Shown here piece after piece: positions 6,101-10,577 of a stretch of 10,577 nucleotides of DNA; the first letter of the stretch is position 1; each line of letters starts with the position of its first letter. The notes under the pieces were generated by a model, which saw nothing but the letters and a program-made list of their open reading frames with translations, had not been told where the DNA came from and made no database searches. The position numbers and the translations under genes were made by a program. The DNA comes from an uncultured Myxococcales bacterium (GTDB lineage: Bacteria; Myxococcota_A; UBA9042), in assembly GCA_937915965.1 (NCBI GenBank), contig CALGHC010000767.1, positions 1 through 10,577 of the forward strand, read 5' to 3'.

Positions 6101-8004
6101 CCATCCAGCAGTGCGCGGCCGGCGCGTGCGTGGTCGAATGCCCGGACGGCTACGAGGCGGTAGAGATCGACGTCGCTGGCGCAAAGGCGACCACGTGCGC
6201 CGCGGTCGGACCGGTGTGGGGCGGCCGCCCCGACACGCCCATCGCGGTCTACGAGGTCAAGCCGTCCGGGGGCGCCGAGGTCGTTGTCGACACCCAGACC
6301 GGTCTGATGTGGCAGCGGAAGGGCTCGCCGAAGGTCATGGCGCAGGCCGCCGCCGTCGCCTGGTGTGACGCGCTGGTGGATGCCGGCCACAGCGACTGGC
6401 GCCTGCCGTCCCTGCACGAGCTCGCCAGTCTGCTCGACCACACGGTGGCGAGTCCCGGCCCGGCGAGCGACCTCGTCGCATTCCCCGATACGCACGCGTA
6501 TTCGTACTGGACGACCAGCACCCCAAAGTCGCTGGCGGGCAAGGCGCTCGAGGTGAACTTCAACTCAGGTACCACCAAGGCCGGCGCGACCACGGCGGAG
6601 TTGTGGGTGCGCTGCGTGCGCCTCGCCGACGCCTACGTCCTGCCCGCGCCGCGCTATTACGTCGCGCCAGGGGGTGCGACCGCGACGGACACCTGGACCG
6701 GGCTGACCTGGGAGCGTGGCACAACCAGTGGGAAGAAGAGTCGGCCGGATGCCATTGGTTACTGCGAGGCCTTGACCCTGGCGGAGGCGACCGACTGGCG
6801 GTTGCCGACGGTGCGCGAGCTTCACGGACTAGTCGCCGTCAACCCGGGCAGCCCGGCGATCGACCACGACGCGTTCCCGCAGGCGCCGTCGACGCGGTTT
6901 TGGAGCGCGAGCCTGGTCGACAACGGCCAAGACGCCCACGTCATCGACTTCTCGCTGGGCGGCCACATCGAACTCTGGCCCGCCACCCAGGGCCCACACG
7001 ACGTACGCTGCGTGCGCGGCACAGCTTGCGGCGAGGCCAGCACGTGTGACGACGGCGATCCCTTGACCGTCGACGCGTGCGCGCCGGCGAATGGGGTATG
7101 CAGCCACACCTGGTCGCTGGCGGCGGGCTGCGCGGCGGCCGGTGGCACGATGCAGGGTGACGTCTACTGTCTCCAGACCGACCAGAAGGGCGTCGCCTGG
7201 GCGCTGGTGCCGCCCGGCCGGTTCTGGATGGGCTGCAACGCCGAGCTCGACGAGACCTGCGCCGCCGTCGCCAATGAGAACCCCCAGCACGAGGTCGCGA
7301 TCACCAAACCGTTCTGGCTCGCGCTGACCGAGGCGACGGTCGCCCAGTACAAGGCGTGCGTGGACAACTCGGCCTGCCCGCCGCCCGGCGCCAGCGCGAC
7401 GTTCGCCTACAACTGCCAGGCCGACAAGCCGGGCGCGAACTGGACCGAGGCGGGCCCGGTCGCGGGGCGCGACGAACACCCCCTCAACTGCGTGCGTTGG
7501 CCGCACGCCAAGACCTACTGCGAGTGGCTGGGTGGTCGTCTTCCGACCGAAGCCGAGTGGGAGCTCGCGGCCCGCGGCCGCTGCGCCGACCACGGCCTCA
7601 CGGGATGCGCTGCGAAGATGCCGCTCTTCCCGTGGGGCGACGAGGCGCCACAGTGCGAAGAGCACGCCGTATTCGTCGCCGGCAGCATGGGCTGCGGCCA
7701 GGGCACGACCCGCCCCGTCAAGACCGGATCAGCTGCGGGGCGGGGGCCCTACGGTCACTACGATCTCGCCGGCAACGTCGCTGAGGTCACGTCGGACTGG
7801 TACGCACCCGCCTACTACAGCAGCTACGCGGCGCAGGGTTGGCCGCCCGATCCGGAGAACAAGCAGACCAGCGAACACCACCCCGCGCGCGGTGGTTCAC
7901 TGGGCGACCAGCCGCTGTCACTGCGATCCAGCACACGGGTCTACGTCGACGAGGGGGCCGCCTACGACATCGTCGGTCTCCGCTGCGCGCGCTCATATCC
8001 CTGA
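3178..8004 (+). CDS. giant Cys-rich lipoprotein with two DUF1566 and one FGE-like domain
   Basis: A 1608-residue predicted lipoprotein. Residues 1-27 form a signal peptide starting MRR, with a Leu/Ala-rich core and lipobox Leu-Ala-Ala-Cys27. Residues 28-76 are an Asp/Ala/Glu linker; 77-282 are a Cys-rich head without clear periodicity. Residues 283-761 are five super-repeats of 94-98 residues (CDDG...CNGT...NPxTVVxC...), 762-970 are four CTDC-type double repeats of 51-54, and 971-1020 form a short Cys-containing link. Two DUF1566/Lcl C-terminal-type domains follow: 1023-1150 (TGLMWQR, DWRLPSLHEL, YWTTST, WVRCVR) and 1159-1281 (TGLTWER, DWRLPTVREL, FWSASL, VRCVRG). A degenerate CTDC unit begins at 1290, and an FGE-like domain (PF03781) spans 1339-1608 with VPPGRFWMGC, HPLNCVRW, LPTEAEWELAARG, FPWG and RGGS. 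The catalytic Cys pair of true FGE is absent (GGSLGDQPLSL), and the usual GNVWEW motif is altered to GNVAEV. A surface-anchored adhesin or binding stalk is inferred; Lcl of Legionella binds sulfated glycans through its DUF1566-type domain. The C-terminal plan matches the preceding forward lipoprotein. Confidence 0.9.
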   Translation: MRRSPSSPIRAASLAAVLAIALALAACSDESAVPAVDAAASLDGHATDEVAADAEPDTETDVHVADAASDSDAPLACPGGAGCPCASNVACDIGLCLPTPAGRQCARPCFDTCPHAYICAPAPLPGGGDAITICVPAHGLICDPCTTDQDCAVPGLAGTGCLAYDHGERFCAGPCAAEGAPACPDGSHCATTTTVGGQAGSFCVRDAPVADAPTCPCTPHAVEAKLTTTCEVDKLGANGELLERCAGVRLCAPDGAPVCSEVSGPGAVCVDAQCVGKAEKAACDDGDPCTNGESCLGGACADGVSACECEANADCAYLEDDDPCNGTLMCDGSTHTCVVNKVTVVTCPEDDDPCTTVACDPKTGSCHKALVASGTPCKANDPCLQYACDDSGACVAEPTCECLGNDDCPDDGDPCNGTPYCKKPDDAPWTCEANPTTVIECPAGKDGACVKNLCQPLTGACAMTALGANTACDDANACTTGDHCQDGACLAGTTTCPCGSDADCASKEDGDACNGTLFCNLTSGQCEANPATVVSCPTAGDSVCAFAACVAATGECGVVHAAKLTACDDGSPCTTGEVCDGDGTCGGVGLANTCTCTEDADCAGKDDGNLCNGTMFCNQQTGGCQVNPATSVNCPSVDDTPCRMNVCAPKVGVCAMVDLAPGTACDDGEPCTANDGCDGDGGCVAGAVVICPCQSDVDCAEVDDGDPCDGGWYCDKAGKQPQCKWNPASVVTCKQGDPCATWACAPASGTCVATPTNEAGGCDDGDLCTIGDPCGGGVCLAGAATTCDDGNVCTDELCEPAKGCVTLAAQATCSDGDACTQGETCGAASCGGGEVVDCDDGSDCTADSCQPQSGCAHAAVGGECDDSNECTQGELCGEGVCGGGQQIECDDANTCTDDGCKSDSGCVQYTVPKNGQVCGDIDVCVDPATCNGGVCTAGAGPKCDDGNACTADTCSLEGLCTNAPLGDGASCGELSIQQCAAGACVVECPDGYEAVEIDVAGAKATTCAAVGPVWGGRPDTPIAVYEVKPSGGAEVVVDTQTGLMWQRKGSPKVMAQAAAVAWCDALVDAGHSDWRLPSLHELASLLDHTVASPGPASDLVAFPDTHAYSYWTTSTPKSLAGKALEVNFNSGTTKAGATTAELWVRCVRLADAYVLPAPRYYVAPGGATATDTWTGLTWERGTTSGKKSRPDAIGYCEALTLAEATDWRLPTVRELHGLVAVNPGSPAIDHDAFPQAPSTRFWSASLVDNGQDAHVIDFSLGGHIELWPATQGPHDVRCVRGTACGEASTCDDGDPLTVDACAPANGVCSHTWSLAAGCAAAGGTMQGDVYCLQTDQKGVAWALVPPGRFWMGCNAELDETCAAVANENPQHEVAITKPFWLALTEATVAQYKACVDNSACPPPGASATFAYNCQADKPGANWTEAGPVAGRDEHPLNCVRWPHAKTYCEWLGGRLPTEAEWELAARGRCADHGLTGCAAKMPLFPWGDEAPQCEEHAVFVAGSMGCGQGTTRPVKTGSAAGRGPYGHYDLAGNVAEVTSDWYAPAYYSSYAAQGWPPDPENKQTSEHHPARGGSLGDQPLSLRSSTRVYVDEGAAYDIVGLRCARSYP
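4024..5460 (+). repeat. five ~95-residue Cys-rich super-repeats
   Basis: Units begin at 4024, 4306, 4591, 4876 and 5170, encoding 94, 95, 95, 98 and 97 residues. Each consists of a CTDC type B unit (CDDGxPCTxxxxC...), an inserted block with CxxDxDC, DGDxCNGTxxC and NPATVVxCP motifs, and a final type A-like unit (xCxxxxGxCxx). The second unit is the most diverged at its start (CKANDPC). Relative to the 51-residue pair used elsewhere, the unit looks like a B-A pair with about 44 residues inserted between the halves. Confidence 0.8.
5461..6087 (+). repeat. four CTDC double repeats (51-54 residues)
   Basis: Units begin at 5461, 5614, 5767 and 5929. The first two spacings are exactly 153 bp, the same period as in the first lipoprotein; the third is 162 bp and the last unit is 159 bp long. 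Each holds a type B half (CDDxxxCTxGxxC...) and a type A half (CDDxxxCTxDxC...GC). The fourth type B half is degenerate (CGDIDVCVDPATC). Confidence 0.8.
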
Positions 8005-8069
8005 GGCGCGCCCGGCTCGGCAGCTGATCTCGCTCGCGGGCCGCGTCGCACCCCGTTTGAACCGCGTCC

Positions 8070-8582
8070 CTACAGCGCGACCGGCACCCGCACGTGCAGC
8101 CCGGCGACCCACCACTGCTGGTGGCCCCCGACCGACGGATTCGGCACGTCCCGATGCCACAGCACCTGCGAGACCGCGTGGGCGCCGAAGACCAGGCCGG
8201 CGAAGCGCCACTCGCCGACCAGACCACCACGCACGGCGACGCCGTCCTTGCTGTAGACCCAGTCCGAACCGGCGGCGTCGACGAACCCCCAGCCAGCTTG
8301 GCCGACCAGGTCGAGGCTCAGCCCGGCCTCTTCGGCGCGCAACAGGCGCAGGCGGCCGCCGGCGAGGATCTGTTGGTGCGTTTGAGCGTCGGCGGCGTCG
8401 GCGCCGAGGCGCATCCACGTCCAGGTGAGCTCCGGCGTGAGCCGGGCTCCCGGCCCGCGGTCGAGGGCGACGCTCGCCTCGAGACCACCACCCAAGCCCA
8501 GGTTTTCCACATAGGCGCCGCCGACCGGCGAACCGACGCCGATACCAAGACCAATCAGCAACAGCAGTGCAGACATCTCCAT
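8070..8582 (-). CDS. small secreted protein, probable outer-membrane beta-barrel-like
   Basis: A protein of 170 residues (168 if the second ATG at 8576 is used) ending in TAG at 8070-8072. Both starts lie at workable distances from the GGAGGAGGAGG sequence upstream. The N-terminus is hydrophobic and Gly-rich (MSALLLLIGLGIGVGS), consistent with a signal peptide lacking a basic n-region. The rest has short alternating hydrophobic/polar segments suggestive of amphipathic strands, such as LTPELTWTWMRL, LSLDLVGQAGWGF, VAVRGGLVGEWRF and QWWVAGLHVRVPV, with many Trp and Gly residues. The C-terminus ends in Leu rather than the Phe/Trp typical of many barrels. No family is recognised. It is convergent with the giant lipoprotein gene (65 bp between stops, no clear terminator seen) and the last of three co-oriented reverse genes. 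Confidence 0.75.
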   Translation of the reverse strand: MEMSALLLLIGLGIGVGSPVGGAYVENLGLGGGLEASVALDRGPGARLTPELTWTWMRLGADAADAQTHQQILAGGRLRLLRAEEAGLSLDLVGQAGWGFVDAAGSDWVYSKDGVAVRGGLVGEWRFAGLVFGAHAVSQVLWHRDVPNPSVGGHQQWWVAGLHVRVPVAL

Positions 8583-8593
8583 CCTCCTCCTCC
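8583..8593 (-). promoter_or_regulatory. triplicated Shine-Dalgarno sequence
   Basis: On the reverse strand GGAGGAGGAGG runs directly into the ATG at 8582. Its first GGAGG is 6 bases from this ATG and its last is 6 bases from the second in-frame ATG at 8576, so both starts of the beta-barrel-like protein could be used. Confidence 0.65.
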
Positions 8594-8598
8594 GACTT

Positions 8599-8662
8599 CC
8601 CGTCGGGTCGAGAGCGTCGGGTCGACAGCGTCGGGTCGACAGCGTCGGACCTACAGCGTCGC
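8599..8662. repeat. 14-bp tandem repeat across gene junction
   Basis: Forward-strand units of 14 bp start at 8599, 8613, 8627 and 8641, plus a partial fifth at 8655. Units 2 and 3 are identical (AGCGTCGGGTCGAC); unit 1 differs at its ends and unit 4 is AGCGTCGGACCTAC. Unit 4 carries the stop codon of the DUF4336 gene (8651-8653), so the array starts inside that gene's last codons and fills the 68-bp spacer up to the ribosome binding site of the next gene. The identical central copies suggest recent slippage. Confidence 0.8.
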
Positions 8663-9379
8663 AGCCACGCCCCGCAGGACTCCCGCGACATCGTCCGTGA
8701 CCACGTCTCCGTGGCCGGGCACGAGACGCACCAGCCCCTCGGTCTGCGCGGCGCGCTCAAGCCAGGCGCGGTACTGTTTGCCGCCGCCGCCGAGCATCAT
8801 CATCATCCGGCCGATCAACGTCACCCGAGGGCCGCCGGTCGAGCCGAGCAGCCGACCATACACGAACCAGAAAAAGCCGCGCTGGTGGGGCAGGTTGAAG
8901 AGTGAGTCGCACAGGACGACCGTGATGCCATCGGCCGAGCGCACCCACATCGCGCCTTCCATGCGTTTCTTGGCGCCAAAGTGTTCGAAGCGCACGGAGT
9001 CGTCGTCGGGGGCCGGGGCGAAGTCGTCGTAGGTGCCATCGACCGCCACCATTCGCTCGACCATCTTGCGCCCGTCCGCGGGGCAGATCACCCGCAGGTC
9101 CGGGTAGCGGGCCTTGAACCGCGGCGCGTCGATCCGGTGCCAGCCGTTGGGGACGACCAGCCAGGCGGGGCGGCCCAGGCGCTCGAGCCAGGCCATGCCG
9201 GCGTCGTCGAGGGCGATGGCGCTGTGCAGCGCGAGGTCGCCATTGGCGAGGCGCGCGACGATCATCTGCCGGCGCAGCTGCATGCCAGGAACATCGCCCT
9301 CCACCCGCCACAGGTTGTCGGCGAGCTGCGTGGGCGGGTCATGCGGCAGGACCTTCCATGTGGTGTCTGGCTTGGCCAT
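8651..9379 (-). CDS. DUF4336 / metallo-beta-lactamase-fold-like protein
   Basis: A 242-residue protein with no signal peptide, so probably cytoplasmic. The ATG at 9379 is preferred: the frame is open further upstream, but that extension runs through low-quality sequence and back into the neighbouring gene. A GGGG lies 5 bases before this ATG. Family features seen are NLWRVEGDVPG (22-32), MIVARLANGDLALHSAIALDD (39-59), a LVVPNGWHRID segment (74-84), VLCDSLFN (155-162) and a late VPGHG (220-224). This order resembles DUF4336 proteins, distant relatives of metallo-beta-lactamase hydrolases. The HxHxDH zinc motif is missing: at the expected place only His81 and Asp84 remain, so metal-dependent hydrolysis is doubtful. 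A run of four Met followed by four Gly at 192-200 is unusual. It lies 92 bp after the Cys-rich lipoprotein-like gene and 68 bp before the barrel-like gene, all on the same strand. Substrate unknown. Confidence 0.75.
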   Translation of the reverse strand: MAKPDTTWKVLPHDPPTQLADNLWRVEGDVPGMQLRRQMIVARLANGDLALHSAIALDDAGMAWLERLGRPAWLVVPNGWHRIDAPRFKARYPDLRVICPADGRKMVERMVAVDGTYDDFAPAPDDDSVRFEHFGAKKRMEGAMWVRSADGITVVLCDSLFNLPHQRGFFWFVYGRLLGSTGGPRVTLIGRMMMMLGGGGKQYRAWLERAAQTEGLVRLVPGHGDVVTDDVAGVLRGVAATL

Positions 9380-9471
9380 TGAGTCCCCGTCGCTGCCGTG
9401 TGCGACCCCGTTTCGCTGCCAGGCATCGCCGCGCTTCGCCCCCCGGCGCCCCTGCGCTTCATCGCCCAGGC

Positions 9472-10577
9472 TCAGTCCTCTTCGCTGGTCGGCGCGCAGC
9501 TCGACACGCCCGCGCCGACGATCGTGTAGCCGGTGTTGGCGATGACCTTCTCGGTCTCGCCAGTCAGGCCGTTGACGCGCCACACCGAGCTCGCGGGGTC
9601 GAGCACCGACTTGAAGAAGAGGTAGAAGTTGCCCGACCACTGCGCGAAGGCCCACGCCTGGACCATCTGCAGCGAGTTGGCCGGCAGGTCGAAGGTCTTG
9701 CCGGTCTGGCCGGTGGTCTTGTCGATCTGGCGGACCGTCGGCGGCGAGGTAGACGGGAAGAAACCCCACAGCTCGCCCAGGCCGTTGCCGGTGAGCTCGG
9801 GCGCGCCCGGGCCGACGTTGATGGTGCCGATCGACGCCACCTGCAGGCCGGGCATCGAGATGGTAGCGAGCTTGCCCTTGGAACTCGAGAAGCTGCCCGA
9901 GCTGCCGCCAGCGATGTAGAGGTGCTCTTCCTTTGCCCCCGCCGCGTCGGCGCTGAACCCCATGCCAAAAAGCTCCATGCCCTGCTGGCCGGGCTGGAAG
10001 CCTGTCGGCTGGCAGCTCGCGTCGAGGGTGCTCACCTTGAAGAGCTTGCCGGCGCCGCCCAGGCCCGGCTGGTAGAGGACCCAGGCGTCGGCGTCGCGGT
10101 CGACGCTCATCGAGAAGGGTTCCCAGCCGCCGCCCGCCGGGCAGCTCAGTGTGCCAACGACCTCAAGCTGCATCTGCGCGGGCTTGAAGCGCAGCAGCAC
10201 CTTCTCGGTCGTCACGACGTAGATGTCGCGGGTGCGTTCGATGCACTCGTCCTCCACGGCCGTTTCGCTTCCGCTAGCCGTATCGGTCTGGCCGCTCGTG
10301 TCGGGCTGGCCACCGCCGGCGTCGAGGTTCGGTGAGCCGCAGTCGCACTTGTCCCAGCCGCTGGCGTCGTCTTTGCAGACCTGCACGCCGGGGTAGTTTG
10401 GCGGGCAGAGGCACGACTGGGTCCCGCCCGGGGCGCAGAAACCGCCGCCACCGCCGCCATCAGTGACCGTGCCGTCGCCCAGGCTGCCGCTGCCGCCGCC
10501 GTCGTCGTTGACGCTGCCGCCACCGTCGCCGTTGGCGCCCCCATTACCGTCAGCGCCAGCTGCGCCGCCGTCGCCGG
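9472..10577 (-). CDS. Cys-rich secreted protein with Gly/Asp linker, 5'-truncated by window edge
   Basis: The frame is open from the window edge (first full codon at 10575) to TGA at 9472-9474, giving 367 visible residues; the true start and any signal peptide lie outside. A GTG at 10386 is in frame but sits in the middle of the Cys motif and is not the start. Visible residues 1-45 are a Gly/Asp/Asn/Ser linker typical of secreted myxobacterial lipoproteins. A small Cys module follows: CAPGGTQSCLCPPNYPGVQ, then a CKDDASGWDKCDC segment. After a Gly/Thr/Ser linker, the last ~260 residues are strand-rich with spaced repeats such as IYVVTTEKVLLRF, ADAWVLYQPG, HLYIAGG, GELWGFFP and NFYLFFKS, reminiscent of a beta-propeller-like surface protein. 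No named family is assigned. It is the first visible gene of the three-gene reverse set. Confidence 0.8.
   Translation of the reverse strand, partial: GDGGAAGADGNGGANGDGGGSVNDDGGGSGSLGDGTVTDGGGGGGFCAPGGTQSCLCPPNYPGVQVCKDDASGWDKCDCGSPNLDAGGGQPDTSGQTDTASGSETAVEDECIERTRDIYVVTTEKVLLRFKPAQMQLEVVGTLSCPAGGGWEPFSMSVDRDADAWVLYQPGLGGAGKLFKVSTLDASCQPTGFQPGQQGMELFGMGFSADAAGAKEEHLYIAGGSSGSFSSSKGKLATISMPGLQVASIGTINVGPGAPELTGNGLGELWGFFPSTSPPTVRQIDKTTGQTGKTFDLPANSLQMVQAWAFAQWSGNFYLFFKSVLDPASSVWRVNGLTGETEKVIANTGYTIVGAGVSSCAPTSEED

Noticed and set aside
2386..8004. Diversity-generating retroelement in the window
   Set aside because: The FGE-like and DUF1566 domains are of the kind such elements target, but there is no reverse transcriptase, accessory gene or template repeat here. 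The variable patch is kept only as a lower-interest finding.
8005..8069. Bidirectional terminator between the convergent genes
   Set aside because: The sequence contains GC palindromes such as GGCGCGCC, but I could not find a stable stem of reasonable length with a T-run on either strand.
9472..10386. GTG at 10386 as the start of the last reverse gene
   Set aside because: The reading frame continues to the window edge through a Cys motif that spans this codon, so the gene is longer and cut by the window.

Overview
The window is very GC-rich DNA with strong G/C preference at third codon positions. It encodes several Cys- and Asp-rich secreted lipoproteins built from slime-mould-type CTDC repeats, sulfatase-modifying-factor (FGE-like) domains and Lcl-type DUF1566 domains. 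This mixture, together with Gly/Asp-rich linkers after lipoboxes, is typical of Myxococcota and related former Deltaproteobacteria. The assignment rests on domain style only; the window has no rRNA, tRNA or other marker gene.

Layout. Positions 1-378 are non-coding and hold three interspersed copies of a short repeat. A 707-residue lipoprotein (379-2502, +) follows, made of about 13 CTDC-type units and a C-terminal FGE-like domain. The spacer 2503-3177 contains a long imperfect hairpin, an alternating purine-pyrimidine run, a small reverse-strand ORF of unknown function, an operator-like dyad and a degenerate hexamer tandem repeat. A 1608-residue lipoprotein (3178-8004, +) comes next: a Cys-rich head, five ~95-residue super-repeats, four ~52-residue repeats, two DUF1566 domains, one degenerate CTDC unit and an FGE-like domain. 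Convergent to it are three reverse-strand genes: a small beta-barrel-like secreted protein (8070-8582), a DUF4336/metallo-beta-lactamase-like protein (8651-9379) and a lipoprotein-like Cys-rich protein whose 5' end lies outside the window (9472-10577).

How they fit together. The two forward genes are paralogous in architecture: both have a lipobox Cys27, an Asp/Ala linker, CTDC repeats, a conserved adaptor and an FGE-like domain lacking the catalytic Cys pair. They read as long disulfide-rich stalks anchored in a membrane by lipid, carrying C-type-lectin-like binding heads (one head in the first protein, up to three in the second). Adhesion or ligand binding at the cell surface is the most economical inference, but no ligand is evident. 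The three reverse genes are co-oriented with gaps of 92 and 68 bp and could be one transcript; nothing links them functionally to the two large lipoproteins except the envelope theme.

No integrase, reverse transcriptase, CRISPR array or restriction/defence gene was seen. The most unusual content is the nested protein-repeat architecture, the shared adaptor, and the several short DNA repeats placed at gene borders.
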